A stretch of 64,000 bases of DNA, from the NCBI RefSeq assembly GCF_013184075.1, contig NZ_JABEQQ010000002.1, positions 496,001-560,000 of the forward strand. The letters run 5' to 3'. The position numbers were made by a program, and so were the translations under genes. The notes under the pieces were generated by a model. It was given only the letters and a program-made list of their open reading frames with translations, made no database searches and had not been told where the DNA came from. How positions within the stretch are numbered: position 1 is the first letter of the stretch; every line of letters starts with the position of its first letter. The stretch comes from Lentilactobacillus kribbianus. GTDB taxonomy: Bacteria; Bacillota; Bacilli; Lactobacillales; Lactobacillaceae. Of this stretch, positions 10,015-19,294 are shown one piece after another.

Positions 10015-10500
10015 TTATAACGCCTTAATAACTGCTTGAATTTTATTTTTTAGTGGGCGGAAAAATTCACTAACTGCTTCATAATCATCAACCAAAGAAA
10101 CAATCATACTTTCCCGATATTTAGGACGGGCCGTAGTTAAGCCCCACATATGTTTCAAAATAATATCACGTTCCTTAGCAGATAAATTAGTGATTTTTTC
10201 GGCATTTCGCAACGCCACTCGTGGGTGGATAAACGCATGAGAGCCTAAGTCAAATTTAGTGGTACGCCAATCATAATAGAACAAATCATGGAGTAACCCG
10301 GCACGAGCTACTGCCCGATAGTCTAAATGATGCGCCTTGGCAATACGGTAACTATCATAAGAAACTGCTAAACTATGGTCTAGTCGAGTTGAATTATGAT
10401 GTTGTGTGTAATTTTCCAATTTTTGGACAATCTCAGACTTCAAAAGATCAGAAACTAAAGCAACGTATTCAGAATCATTTTTCCATTCATCTTTTGTCAT
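10015..10500 (-). CDS. HD-domain phosphohydrolase, function unknown
   Basis: A 161-residue protein with a compact HD domain. A first His is in STRLDHSLAVS (about residue 42), the HD pair is in GLLHDLFYYD (about 71-72), followed by HAFIHP, and a late Asp is in VSLVDDYEAV. Soluble proteins of this type in lactobacilli are annotated as HD hydrolases or phosphohydrolases without a proven substrate; a nucleotide is the likely one. It lies directly upstream of the HxlR regulator. Confidence 0.85.
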   Translation of the reverse strand: MTKDEWKNDSEYVALVSDLLKSEIVQKLENYTQHHNSTRLDHSLAVSYDSYRIAKAHHLDYRAVARAGLLHDLFYYDWRTTKFDLGSHAFIHPRVALRNAEKITNLSAKERDIILKHMWGLTTARPKYRESMIVSLVDDYEAVSEFFRPLKNKIQAVIKAL

Positions 10501-10568
10501 ATATTACCCCTCATATTTTCTACCCGTATCTTACTAGGATTCCATTTGAATAGCAACTTTTTAATTCG

Positions 10569-11348
10569 TTAATTTTGCAAATAAAACATTAAAATTCCGC
10601 CCGCAATCGCAACATTTAATGACTCGGCCCGACCTTTCATTGGAATATAAAGATTTTGTGAAGTTAACCTTAATACTTCTTGACTGGCTCCGTTACCTTC
10701 ATTGCCCAATACTAATGCAAATTCACCTGGGCTAGTAACTTGATTATATGCCACCGCCTGCGGATTTAATTCAGTACCAAATGTTGGTACTTGTTGTTCA
10801 TTAAACGCCTGTAGCCATCGTTTTAAATCACCTTCATAGATATTTAAGTGAAATTGACTGCCTTGCATGGAACGCACTACTTTTGGATTATATAAATCAA
10901 CAGTACCAGTCCCAAAAACCACACCACTGACTCCCGCAGCATCAGCCGTTCGCACAATGGTTCCAACGTTACCTGGATCTTGCAGGCCATCTAAGAGAAC
11001 CCAGCTTCCGTGTAAATTAAATGGTAATTCATCATTAAACTCTGGTAATTTAACGGTCGCAAAAATTCCTTGGGGTGTCTGAGTTTCTGAAATGTGACGG
11101 GCAATCTCGGAAGTAATTAAATAAATTTTAACCTGATTGCTTAACTGATCCCAATTGAGTTGTTCTAAATCATTAGTATCAGTGACCATAATTTCAGTTA
11201 CGGCTTCATTGGCCATAATAGCCTCATTAACTAAATGCCAACCTTCCAACATATAAAGTTGGTTTTCTTTACGTCCCTTCTTTGATTGCATTTTTTTCCA
11301 TTTTTTGACATGATTATTTTGATTAGATGTAATTTTTTCGATATTCAT
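10569..11348 (-). CDS. TrmH/SpoU family RNA 2'-O-methyltransferase
   Basis: A 259-residue protein with an N-terminal substrate-binding domain (about 1-100) and a C-terminal SPOUT domain. The three SpoU motifs are visible: LDGLQDPGNVGTIVRTADAAG (motif 1, about 117), ALVLGNEGNG (motif 2, about 212) and PMKGRAESLNVAIAGGI (motif 3, about 237). It is expected to methylate ribose in rRNA or tRNA using SAM; the exact site cannot be read from sequence. Its start lies only 28 bases from the divergent acylphosphatase start. Confidence 0.93.
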   Translation of the reverse strand: MNIEKITSNQNNHVKKWKKMQSKKGRKENQLYMLEGWHLVNEAIMANEAVTEIMVTDTNDLEQLNWDQLSNQVKIYLITSEIARHISETQTPQGIFATVKLPEFNDELPFNLHGSWVLLDGLQDPGNVGTIVRTADAAGVSGVVFGTGTVDLYNPKVVRSMQGSQFHLNIYEGDLKRWLQAFNEQQVPTFGTELNPQAVAYNQVTSPGEFALVLGNEGNGASQEVLRLTSQNLYIPMKGRAESLNVAIAGGILMFYLQN

Positions 11349-11376
11349 TAAAAAACTCCTATTTGAGGTAAATATT

Positions 11377-11655
11377 ATGGTAGATAAAACAGTTGAAATT
11401 CATGTTGATGGTTTAGTTCAAGGGGTTGGTTTTCGTTATTATACTACTAAAGCAGCCCGCCGTTTAGATATTACAGGTTGGGTCGCCAACCAAAGTGATG
11501 GCTCGGTTAAAATCATTGCTAGTGGCAAAGATCCCCAGTTAAATCAGTTTATTCAAATTATTAAAGATGATCCAGCACCACTAGGAAGAGTAACGCATTT
11601 CTCTTCTAATTATATACCCTTTCAGTCGTTTAATGAATTTGGTGTTAAATATTAA
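11377..11655 (+). CDS. acyP: Acylphosphatase
   Basis: A 92-residue protein with the two acylphosphatase signatures: VQGVGFRYYTTKAA, carrying the phosphate-binding loop and catalytic Arg, and GWVANQSDGSVKIIASG, carrying the catalytic Asn. It hydrolyses acyl phosphates such as acetyl phosphate and 1,3-bisphosphoglycerate in the cytoplasm. A GAGG site lies 7-9 bases before ATG. It precedes yidC by 92 bases and is probably co-transcribed with it. Confidence 0.96.
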   Translation: MVDKTVEIHVDGLVQGVGFRYYTTKAARRLDITGWVANQSDGSVKIIASGKDPQLNQFIQIIKDDPAPLGRVTHFSSNYIPFQSFNEFGVKY

Positions 11656-11747
11656 TAACTTATTTCAGTTTAAATTGAAAAGGATACCAATATCGAGTAA
11701 AATTATTTTTGTTTACTATTTATTTAATTGGCAGAAAGGCGCTTTTT

Positions 11748-12695
11748 ATGAAAAAAATAAAACGCAATTTTACTCTATCTTTATTAGGTGGAATGGCTCT
11801 TGTTCTAAGTGGTTGTGTCCGCACTAAAAACGGACATCCTTATGGTTTTGTCTATGATTATTTGGCCAAACCAGCTCAAAATTTTATGGAATTTATCGCT
11901 CAATATGTTGGTAGTTATGGTTGGGCAATCATTGTTTTAACTGTAATTGTGCGAATGATTTTACTACCGTTGATGGTTAATCAAATGAAAAATTCAACTA
12001 TTCAACAAGAAAAAATGCAATTAATTCAACCACAATTACGAAAGTTACAGGCTAAGCAAAAAAGCGCTAAAACGCCAGAAGAACAAAGTGCAGTTGGCGC
12101 AGAAATGATGGCCCTTTATCGTCAAAATAATATTTCAATGACGGGTGGAATTGGCTGCTGGACCTTAATTATTCAATTGCCAATTTTCGCTGCACTATAT
12201 GCCGCTATCAAATATTCGCCTGAACTATCTCATACGATGTTTATGGGTATTCGTTTGGGACAATCGAGCTTTGTTTTGGCTATTTTAGCTGGTCTGTCCT
12301 ATTTGTTACAAGCCTACTTAACTATGCTAGGCACTCCCAAAGCTCAAAAAAAGCAAATGGGAGCAATGATGTTAATGAGTCCAATCATGATTTTGTTTAT
12401 TACAATGTCAGCTCCAGCCGGATTGGGTCTTTACTTCTTTATTGGTGGCCTATTCGCTTGTTTGCAAACATTAATTATCAATCTTTACCGGCCTAAAATT
12501 CGTCGCGAAGTTGAAAAGGAAATGAAGCAAACCATAAAGCCAGTTAGTGAAGTGGTTGAAGAAAATATAGAAAAAGTTGAAGCCGATACTGATTCAACTA
12601 TTCAATCAATTCAAGAAAACAATTCAAGCCACGAGAATAATAAAAATCGTAATCGCAATGCTGGAAAGCAACAACGAAAATCTCACCGTGATTAA
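11748..12695 (+). CDS. yidC: Membrane protein insertase YidC (Oxa1/SpoIIIJ type)
   Basis: A 315-residue lipoprotein-type YidC. It has a signal peptide ending in lipobox VLSGC (Cys at about 23), five core membrane segments between about 45 and 250 (including YGWAIIVLTVIVRMILLPLM with the conserved hydrophilic-groove Arg), and a charged C-terminal tail. It inserts and folds membrane proteins alone or with SecYEG. The frame extends upstream to a TTG at 11709, but GAAAGG 8 bases before ATG 11748 and the lipoprotein signal decide the start. It ends at a strong terminator. Confidence 0.97.
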   Translation: MKKIKRNFTLSLLGGMALVLSGCVRTKNGHPYGFVYDYLAKPAQNFMEFIAQYVGSYGWAIIVLTVIVRMILLPLMVNQMKNSTIQQEKMQLIQPQLRKLQAKQKSAKTPEEQSAVGAEMMALYRQNNISMTGGIGCWTLIIQLPIFAALYAAIKYSPELSHTMFMGIRLGQSSFVLAILAGLSYLLQAYLTMLGTPKAQKKQMGAMMLMSPIMILFITMSAPAGLGLYFFIGGLFACLQTLIINLYRPKIRREVEKEMKQTIKPVSEVVEENIEKVEADTDSTIQSIQENNSSHENNKNRNRNAGKQQRKSHRD

Positions 12696-12697
12696 AT

Positions 12698-12734
12698 AAA
12701 AAGATTGAAACCGCAAGGGTTTCAATCTTTTTTT
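12698..12734. terminator. Bidirectional terminator between yidC and arlS
   Basis: A 13-bp perfect stem (AAAGATTGAAACC at 12700-12712 with its complement at 12718-12730), 5-base loop and T run on the right. The A run on the left also serves the minus-strand arlRS transcript. Confidence 0.88.
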
Positions 12735-12735
12735 A

Positions 12736-14220
12736 TTAGTAATTATTATATTCATCAACTTGATGAACTTTATATTCTGGTAATTGAATTTGAAAAATCG
12801 AACCATATCCCAACGAACTTTCGATGGCAATTTTACCATGATAAGCAGTAACCAATCGATTAGCAATGGATAAGCCTAAACCATTACCACCCTTATCACG
12901 ACTTCTGGCTTTATCTACCCGGTAAAAGCGATCGAATACTTTTTGTAAATTTTCAGCAGAAATTCCTTCGCCAAAATCTTGCACTGCAATATTGACGGTG
13001 GAAGTGGTTTGAGATAAAGAAATATGAATCTCGTTTCTAGTTTCAGAGTATTTAACCGCGTTATCTAATAAAATAATTAATACTTGCTCTAAATGATTAC
13101 GATAAATTTTGACAAATACTTCGGAATAAGTATCATCATCTAATCGAATCGTAAAATCTGGATGAATCATCTTAAAATCATTATAAACCTGATGAACTAC
13201 CTCATTAACGTTAGTAACTTCTTCTGAATAATTAATTTCAATTTGTTCAGCTCGCGATAAATCGAGCATTTCCGTGACTAAACTTTGCATCCGTTTGGTC
13301 TCTTGTAATGAAGCTTTTAAGGATTCATCCAAAATTTTAGGATCATCTTTTCCCCAACGAAGCAGCATCTCCATGTGTCCTTGAATTACCGCCACCGGTG
13401 TACGTAATTCATGAGAAACATCTTCAACGAATTGTTGTTGTTGATCCATATAACGATGCATTTGGTCCAGCATACTATTAACTAAAGAACCCAGCGTAGC
13501 CAATTCATCATGACTTTTAATGATGGGAACCCTAACATTCTTATCCGGATGTTCCTTAACTTCATTAACCGTATCACGAATATCATTAATAGGTCGCAAT
13601 AGCCAAGCGGCTAGTGAATAACCAACGATAGCTGCTAAAATAATTGCTAAAACAATTAAAACCGTAGTAATAGTTGTCATCTGTCGTGAAATTCGGTTAT
13701 ATTCTGCCAATGAATTAGTCACTTGAATATAACCAATTTTGACCCCTTTTTGATTAACTAATGCTTGTCGTCCAACCAAAAAATTCTGGCCTTTTTTCGT
13801 TTGCCGCTTAAATGTTAATTTGGTAGCATCCTTAAATCCCAAATGAACATCATACTTAGATCTAAAGACCTCTTGTTTTTGCTGATTATAAATAGTTAAC
13901 GTTGTATGATTTTGAGCTAACTCTCTGGCAAAACTGTCATCATAATTATTTCTAGCCTCACGCTTACCACTGGTAGCAAACTGCAAAGTTTGATCAATAT
14001 TTTCGGTAGTTAACTTATTATTCGGTGCTACCCGTCGTTGAACCATACTGATAGTATCAGCTACTTGATTTTGTTGTTGTTTTAACAATAAATGATTAAA
14101 ACGATAAATAATCACTATTGAAAATAAAGTAACAATAAACAACACACCTAAAGCCGTAGCTAAAGCCCACTTTTCTTTCAGAGATACTGGATGCAACGAA
14201 AATTTACTTTTTTTACTCAT
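12736..14220 (-). CDS. arlS: Sensor histidine kinase, ArlS-like
   Basis: A 494-residue membrane kinase. It has TM1 (about 16-38), an extracytoplasmic sensor loop (about 40-178), TM2 (about 180-203), a HAMP linker and a HisKA domain with SHELRTPVAV (phospho-acceptor His about 270). The HATPase domain shows the N box LIILLDNAVKYS, the G1 box DFGEGI and the G2 box GGNGLGLSI. It autophosphorylates and phosphorylates the adjacent response regulator. Its start overlaps the regulator stop by 4 bases (ATGA). The ArlS name rests on length, layout and sequence; the stimulus is unknown. Confidence 0.93.
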   Translation of the reverse strand: MSKKSKFSLHPVSLKEKWALATALGVLFIVTLFSIVIIYRFNHLLLKQQQNQVADTISMVQRRVAPNNKLTTENIDQTLQFATSGKREARNNYDDSFARELAQNHTTLTIYNQQKQEVFRSKYDVHLGFKDATKLTFKRQTKKGQNFLVGRQALVNQKGVKIGYIQVTNSLAEYNRISRQMTTITTVLIVLAIILAAIVGYSLAAWLLRPINDIRDTVNEVKEHPDKNVRVPIIKSHDELATLGSLVNSMLDQMHRYMDQQQQFVEDVSHELRTPVAVIQGHMEMLLRWGKDDPKILDESLKASLQETKRMQSLVTEMLDLSRAEQIEINYSEEVTNVNEVVHQVYNDFKMIHPDFTIRLDDDTYSEVFVKIYRNHLEQVLIILLDNAVKYSETRNEIHISLSQTTSTVNIAVQDFGEGISAENLQKVFDRFYRVDKARSRDKGGNGLGLSIANRLVTAYHGKIAIESSLGYGSIFQIQLPEYKVHQVDEYNNY

Positions 14221-14903
14221 GAACGCATCACGTACCCCGTTCCTCTAACTGTCTGAATGTAACTAGCTTCATCTTTTCGATCGATTTTATTTCTTAAATA
14301 ACGAATATAGACGTCAACCACATTCGTTTCCGCAGTGGACTCATATCCCCAAACTTTTGCTAACAAGGTTTCTCTGGACAATACTACATCAATATTTTCC
14401 ATTAAAATTAATAACAATTCATATTCACGTTTGGTTAAATTAATAACTTGATCCCCACGGCGGACAATTCTGCCATCTTTTTCAATAACTAAATCTTTAA
14501 ACTTAACGATATTATCAGCATCTGTTTTGAGATTATTTTCAATATCAATTCGGCGTAATAACGCCCGAATACGAGCTAATAGTTCTTCAATGGCGAACGG
14601 TTTCACAATATAGTCATCGGCACCGTGATCAAAGCCAGATACCCGATCAATAACTGAATCTCTCGCAGTCATCATAATAATCGGTGTATTTTTAATCTCT
14701 CGCAGTCTTCTCGCAACTTCTAGTCCATTTAATTCTGGTAACATTAAATCTAGTAAAATCACATCAAAATCACCGTTAATGGCGGCATCTAATCCAGTTC
14801 GACCGTCTAATTCTACTTGAGTAGTGTAGCCTTCGTGTTGTAATTCTAGTTCCACAAATCTGGCTAAATTTTTTTCGTCTTCAATGATTAAAATTCGACT
14901 CAT
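14217..14903 (-). CDS. arlR: OmpR/PhoB family response regulator, ArlR-like
   Basis: A 228-residue regulator. The receiver domain is at about 1-118, with acidic pocket EDE at 8-10, phospho-acceptor Asp52 in ILLDLMLPELNG and Lys in VKPF. A winged-helix DNA-binding domain follows (about 130-228, ending RTVRGTGYVMRS). In staphylococci ArlRS controls surface proteins, autolysis and manganese/metabolic responses; the regulon here is unknown. It is translationally coupled to the kinase gene and divergent from the alcohol dehydrogenase gene. Confidence 0.95.
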   Translation of the reverse strand: MSRILIIEDEKNLARFVELELQHEGYTTQVELDGRTGLDAAINGDFDVILLDLMLPELNGLEVARRLREIKNTPIIMMTARDSVIDRVSGFDHGADDYIVKPFAIEELLARIRALLRRIDIENNLKTDADNIVKFKDLVIEKDGRIVRRGDQVINLTKREYELLLILMENIDVVLSRETLLAKVWGYESTAETNVVDVYIRYLRNKIDRKDEASYIQTVRGTGYVMRS

Positions 14904-15094
14904 TTATTATCTTTCTCCCACCATTTTTATAAAATCGTTATTGCATTCATGCTACTAATTTTAACATAAAAATAACTAAGATATTTTTCATAAATTAAGA
15001 TTAACGAATTGTTCAATATTTCACTTGAATAGATAGTTTGGTTGTGTTTTAATGTAACCGTTACATAATTCTTTTTATGAGAGAGGTATTTTTG

Positions 15095-16111
15095 ATGAAA
15101 GCAGCAGTAGTAAGAGATTCCGTTGATGGATATGTAGATATTAAAGATGTTGAACTCCGCCCTATTACCCACGGAGAAGCATTAGTAAAAGTTGAATATT
15201 GTGGTTTATGTCACACAGATCTTCACGTTGCCGCTGGTGACTTTGGTAAAGTGCCTGGTAGAATTATTGGACATGAAGGCGTTGGTCGAGTAATTGAGGT
15301 CGCTGATGACGTTACCAACCTTGAAATTGGAGATCGGGTTTCAATCGCTTGGTTCTACAGTGGCTGTGGTCATTGTGAATATTGCAATACTGGTCGTGAA
15401 ACACTTTGCCGCAATGTTAAAAACTCTGGTTATACTGTTGATGGCGCCATGGCAGAAGAGGTTATTGTCGACGCTAATTATGCCGTTAAAGTTCCTGAAG
15501 AACTTGATCCAATAGAAGCTACTTCATTAACTTGTGCTGGTGTCACTATGTATAAAGCCCTTAAAGTTGGTGAAACCAGACCTGGCCAATGGGTAGAAGT
15601 TGTTGGTGCTGGTGGTCTAGGAAACCTAGCTATTCAGTTTGCTCATAATGTCTTTGGTGCGCATGTAGTTGCTGTTGATGGTAACAAAGACAAATTAACC
15701 GCTGCCGCTGAAAACGGTGCTGAAGTCATGATTAACCGTCATGATCCAGATGTTGCCGAACAAATTCAGGCCAAAGTTGGTGGCGTGCATAACGCTCAAG
15801 TCACTGCTGTTTCTACTGATGCTTTTACTACTTCTATTAATGCTTTACGTCCAGATGGCAAATTAGTTGCCGTAGCCTTACCCGAAGGTGATATGTCATT
15901 AAATATTGCTAAAACGGTTTTAGATGGCATTCAAGTAGCAGGATCTCTAGTTGGTACTCGTCAAGATTTAGCTGAAACTTTCCAATTTGGTGCAGAGAAA
16001 AAAGTTAAACCAATTGTTCAAACTAGACGCCTTGATGAGATCAATGATATCATCGATGAAATGAAAGCTGGTAAAATCGTTGGTCGAATGGTTGTAGATT
16101 TTACTAAATAA
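15095..16111 (+). CDS. adhP: Zinc-dependent alcohol dehydrogenase, AdhP type
   Basis: A 338-residue medium-chain dehydrogenase. Catalytic zinc ligands lie in [10 protein letters not shown] and GHEGVGRV, and the structural zinc site is [15 protein letters not shown] (about 92-106). The Rossmann NAD loop is GAGGLGNLA (about 171). It interconverts alcohols and aldehydes, probably reducing acetaldehyde to ethanol to regenerate NAD. The frame opens at 15077, but AGAGAGG 8 bases before ATG 15095 marks the start. A possible Rex-like site lies upstream. Monocistronic, with a terminator after it. Confidence 0.94.
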   Translation: MKAAVVRDSVDGYVDIKDVELRPITHGEALVKVEYCGLCHTDLHVAAGDFGKVPGRIIGHEGVGRVIEVADDVTNLEIGDRVSIAWFYSGCGHCEYCNTGRETLCRNVKNSGYTVDGAMAEEVIVDANYAVKVPEELDPIEATSLTCAGVTMYKALKVGETRPGQWVEVVGAGGLGNLAIQFAHNVFGAHVVAVDGNKDKLTAAAENGAEVMINRHDPDVAEQIQAKVGGVHNAQVTAVSTDAFTTSINALRPDGKLVAVALPEGDMSLNIAKTVLDGIQVAGSLVGTRQDLAETFQFGAEKKVKPIVQTRRLDEINDIIDEMKAGKIVGRMVVDFTK

Positions 16112-16133
16112 TTCCTAACAACTAAAAAAACAC

Positions 16134-16181
16134 AAAATAAAAAACCGTTAGAATCCATGGTGTTCTAACGGTTTTTATTTT
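16134..16181. terminator. Bidirectional terminator between adhP and rpmF
   Basis: A 12-bp perfect stem (AAACCGTTAGAA at 16142-16153 with its complement at 16163-16174), loop of 9 bases, T-rich right side and A-rich left side. It serves both adhP and the convergent rpmF operon. Confidence 0.87.
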
Positions 16182-16189
16182 GCGTTAAA

Positions 16190-16366
16190 TTACTTAACGT
16201 TCATAACCTGACGGCCATCGTAGTAACCGCAACTAGGACAAACTTTGTGTGATACACGTAGTTCGCCACAATTTGGACATGCACTCAAATTTGGTGTATC
16301 CAACTTGATATTGGTACGACGTAAACGTTTCTTCGTTTTTGAAGTTCGACGTGCTGGTGTAGCCAA
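16190..16366 (-). CDS. rpmF: 50S ribosomal protein L32
   Basis: A 58-residue protein, [19 protein letters not shown] at the start, with the zinc-ribbon cysteines CPNCG and CPSCG: the zinc-binding form of L32. By alignment with L32 the initiator is the TTG at 16366, read as fMet, with AGGAGG spaced 8 bases upstream. No ATG is available before the PARRTSK motif. It follows the DUF177 gene as in most bacteria (yceD-rpmF pair). Confidence 0.95.
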   Translation of the reverse strand: MATPARRTSKTKKRLRRTNIKLDTPNLSACPNCGELRVSHKVCPSCGYYDGRQVMNVK

Positions 16367-16415
16367 TTCAAACCCCTCCTCTTTTTATAAAATATCCACT
16401 AGTGAAATTTTATGT

Positions 16416-16970
16416 TTAGTCATCATTATCTTCATCATTAAATAACTCTGATAACTTAGCTAAACGTGGATCAACTTTTTTATTGTCTTCTTTTCGTTGT
16501 TCGAATTCTTCAGCAGAAAGAACCTCCCAATCATTTCCCTTCGGCATATTTTTGCCGGCAGCTTCGTCTGAAGACAAGACGCTCATTGGAATTTGTAAGA
16601 CGATATTTTCAGCGACTGTATTGTTAACGTCAATCACGCCATTTTCTACAATAAAGACCGCTTCAGTTTCATCATAACGTTCCTCTGCTGCTTGTGTTAA
16701 AACATAGATTTCATCAATCATAAAGTCAAGTGGTAACTCAACTGGCTCTAATGACCGCGTAGATGGTACTGTAACAGTCCCATTCACTCGCAAATCCAAG
16801 ATGACATCACCTTTATTGGTAAAGGCAGTTCCAGTTAATTGAATTTGTGAGGCATCTAAAATTTCATCAGGAAAACGAGTTCGTAATGTATCCTTTAAAT
16901 CAATTAATTCATTAATTTGCAAAGGATTGCTGCTGGAGTAATCCTCAAGCTCTTTAAAAGACAGTTTCAC
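16416..16970 (-). CDS. yceD: DUF177 / YceD family protein
   Basis: A 184-residue protein with the YceD signature around ITxTAF..GDVILDLRVNGTVTVPSTRSLEPVELPL and an acidic C-terminus. Family members sit beside rpmF almost everywhere, and plant and bacterial homologues are linked to 23S rRNA accumulation. The frame extends to 17048, but GGAGG lies 8 bases before GTG 16970, giving VKLSFKELE. I take that GTG as the start. Confidence 0.88.
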   Translation of the reverse strand: MKLSFKELEDYSSSNPLQINELIDLKDTLRTRFPDEILDASQIQLTGTAFTNKGDVILDLRVNGTVTVPSTRSLEPVELPLDFMIDEIYVLTQAAEERYDETEAVFIVENGVIDVNNTVAENIVLQIPMSVLSSDEAAGKNMPKGNDWEVLSAEEFEQRKEDNKKVDPRLAKLSELFNDEDNDD

Positions 16971-17056
16971 TTTAAATTCCTCCAATGCAACACGCTTAAT
17001 TATACTTACTCTCCAAATGCTTGTCAAGGTGTTTTCCTTGATAGTCATTTGGTAAA

Positions 17057-18187
17057 TTATTTTATCATAATTGGTCGTTGATAAAAATCTTGCGGTTGAT
17101 TATTAATTAATTGAATCAACATTCCCGCTCGATAATCAAGAGCCATCATACCACGACTAAGATCATCCGTCATCTTAGTGATCATCGGAATTGCAATCTC
17201 TTTTTTTACTTGATTCAAATAACGTTGACCAGTAGCTGTGAACCCTAAAATACGAGCATAATCAGTTGCCTTTTTAACTTCAGTATCATAAGCATGCGTT
17301 AAAACATATACACATAGGCGTCTAATTCTCGCATAGGTATAACGTTTGGTTTTAACCAAATGTACAAATTCATCAAAAGACGTCGCTTTTTCGGCCGCTT
17401 TTTTTAACCGATATTCAATGCCTTCTGTCATTTGATAAATTTGATGGAGTTCGTTAATTGGTGTTTCCACCAATTCATACCTGAGTAATGGCCAAAATTG
17501 CGTCCAGTTCAGTGGTTGATTATCTTTTATTAATTCCAGTGTTGCTTTGGGTACTGTTAGATCCAATAGCTGCAACTGTTGCTTGATAATCGTTTTTCTA
17601 ATGGCAGTCGCACTACTAATTTGGCGATTGATATTTAAATCTTGATCGTTATGCTGACTCCCCAATCGCTGAATGGGTACTAATTGAATTGGATTACCCA
17701 ATTGATGATTAGCATTAGCGTAACTATAAGCCAAAATATCATTAGGTTGATTCAACTTAATGCCCGTAGATTCATTTAAAAATTGCTGATATAAAGTGGC
17801 ATAAGTTTGATCAAATCTACGAAAAACGATTGCATCCGGTTGATGATCAATTAAAGTCTGATAATCCATTGTGGGATTTTCCGCACCAAACGATAAGTAA
17901 GATGCGTTTAGCTCTGATGCTAAACGCACTGCTCCCATCGCAAATAAATTAGCCGGTTGAACAGCCGTAGCAAAAGGGAGTTCCACTACTAAATCTATTC
18001 CATGACTTAAAGCTGTTCGAGCCCGTTGCCACTTATCAAAAATTGCTGGTTCTCCACGTTGCATCCAATTACCACTCATTAAAGCAATCACAACATCTGC
18101 TTGAGTCTGCTGCTTAGCTTGCGTTAATTGGTACAAATGACCGTTATGAAAAGGATTATATTCCGCCACAATCGCAACGGCTTTCAC
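17057..18187 (-). CDS. tmcAL: tRNA(Met) cytidine acetate ligase
   Basis: A 376-residue nucleotidyltransferase-like protein. It opens AIVAEYNPFHNGHLYQL, the HxGH-type adenylation motif, and continues with SGNWMQRGEPAIFDKW, both diagnostic of TmcAL (formerly YlbM). TmcAL activates acetate with ATP and acetylates the wobble C34 of elongator tRNA-Met. It starts at GTG 18187 with AGGAGG spaced 7 bases. It lies 2 bases after the YqeM-like methyltransferase stop, so it is part of the yqe operon. Confidence 0.95.
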   Translation of the reverse strand: MKAVAIVAEYNPFHNGHLYQLTQAKQQTQADVVIALMSGNWMQRGEPAIFDKWQRARTALSHGIDLVVELPFATAVQPANLFAMGAVRLASELNASYLSFGAENPTMDYQTLIDHQPDAIVFRRFDQTYATLYQQFLNESTGIKLNQPNDILAYSYANANHQLGNPIQLVPIQRLGSQHNDQDLNINRQISSATAIRKTIIKQQLQLLDLTVPKATLELIKDNQPLNWTQFWPLLRYELVETPINELHQIYQMTEGIEYRLKKAAEKATSFDEFVHLVKTKRYTYARIRRLCVYVLTHAYDTEVKKATDYARILGFTATGQRYLNQVKKEIAIPMITKMTDDLSRGMMALDYRAGMLIQLINNQPQDFYQRPIMIK

Positions 18188-18189
18188 AC

Positions 18190-18930
18190 TTATCCCTCCT
18201 TAACACACTCAAAGAACCACCGCTTAACGTTATTTTGAAATGGTTCTTTACCAAAATCGGTGGTTACTTTTACATCAGTAAAACCACTTCTAAGTAAAAA
18301 TTGTCGATAATCTTCTACAGTATAGGTTCGCTCTTGGTGTAACTCTTCATACCGTTCAAAGGCCTGCTTAGTAGCGTTATATTGAAAAAAACTCAACTCA
18401 TGTTCTACTGAATGAGGAGCAAACTCCCCGGCAAAACTAGTCCACAAAAAAGCCCGATCATCATCTTGATAATTATACATATAACCAGGATAAACCACGT
18501 CAGTTTGATACGGTGAAATCACATCAAATAAGAATTTACCACCTGGCTTGAGATGATGATAGACTTCTTGAAACGTTTGAACTAAATCGCTAGTTTTTAA
18601 TAAATAACATAACGAGTCATCAAAACACGAAATTCCATCATACGTAGTGAATTCACTTAAATCTCTCATATCTGCTTGAACTAGATTGGGTTGTAGTTCG
18701 GCTTCAATTAAATGGTCGCTTGCCAAAGCCAACATATCTTCAGAGATATCACTTCCAGTAACATCAAATCCAGCCTGGGTTAATAAAACTACTAAACGAC
18801 CAGTTCCACAGGCTAAATCTAAAATTTTGCCTGCTTTAGGAAATCGTTCAATCGCATATTGCGCCCAGCGATCATACATAGTTGGCTCAAATAAATCATC
18901 GTAAAACTGAGCAAATTCTTGATAAATCAT
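18190..18930 (-). CDS. yqeM: Class I SAM-dependent methyltransferase, YqeM-like
   Basis: A 246-residue methyltransferase with SAM-binding motif I LDLACGTGRL (about 36-45), the acidic ribose-binding residue in TGSDIS and a post-I segment GISCFDDSLCYL. The substrate of YqeM proteins is not established. Its ATG shares bases with the TAA stop of rsfS (TAATG), so the two are translationally coupled. Confidence 0.92.
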   Translation of the reverse strand: MIYQEFAQFYDDLFEPTMYDRWAQYAIERFPKAGKILDLACGTGRLVVLLTQAGFDVTGSDISEDMLALASDHLIEAELQPNLVQADMRDLSEFTTYDGISCFDDSLCYLLKTSDLVQTFQEVYHHLKPGGKFLFDVISPYQTDVVYPGYMYNYQDDDRAFLWTSFAGEFAPHSVEHELSFFQYNATKQAFERYEELHQERTYTVEDYRQFLLRSGFTDVKVTTDFGKEPFQNNVKRWFFECVKEG

Positions 18931-19283
18931 TAGTCAACCCAGTCAGTGATGTTTAACATTGGTGCATCAGACCACAATTTTTCAATATTATAAAATTCAC
19001 GAGTTTCTTTTTGGAAGACATGAATAATAACTTCGCCAGCATCAATTAAAATCCAATCGGCTTTATCTCTTCCAGACACTTGATAAACTTCAACGTTATT
19101 TTCAGCTAATTGATCACTTACCTCATCGGCAATGGCTTTAACTTGTCGATTAGAATTAGCGTCGATAATAACAAAATAATCTGCCATTAAGCTAACGGGT
19201 TCCATATCTAAAACAACGATATCTTCACCACGTTTACTATCAGCAGCTTGAACTGCAATTTTAGCAATATTTTTGGTATCCAT
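18930..19283 (-). CDS. rsfS: Ribosomal silencing factor RsfS
   Basis: A 117-residue protein of the RsfS/YbeB/Iojap family. It shows the conserved DYFVIIDANSNRQVKAIAD and GRDKADWILIDAGEVIIHVF segments. RsfS binds L14 on the 50S subunit and blocks subunit joining when nutrients are scarce. The frame extends to 19316, but AAGGAG precedes ATG 19283, giving MDTKNIAKIAV, the family-typical start. It sits between yqeK and yqeM as in Bacillus. Confidence 0.95.
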   Translation of the reverse strand: MDTKNIAKIAVQAADSKRGEDIVVLDMEPVSLMADYFVIIDANSNRQVKAIADEVSDQLAENNVEVYQVSGRDKADWILIDAGEVIIHVFQKETREFYNIEKLWSDAPMLNITDWVD

Positions 19284-19294
19284 ACGTACTCCTT

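Noticed and set aside
10015-10500. HD-domain protein as part of a nucleotide-signalling defence system
   Set aside because: Its neighbours are housekeeping genes, no nucleotidyltransferase partner is present, and the domain resembles ordinary small HD hydrolases.
12624-12866. 80-codon minus-strand frame across the yidC/arlS terminator
   Set aside because: It crosses a strong terminator and overlaps arlS in another frame.
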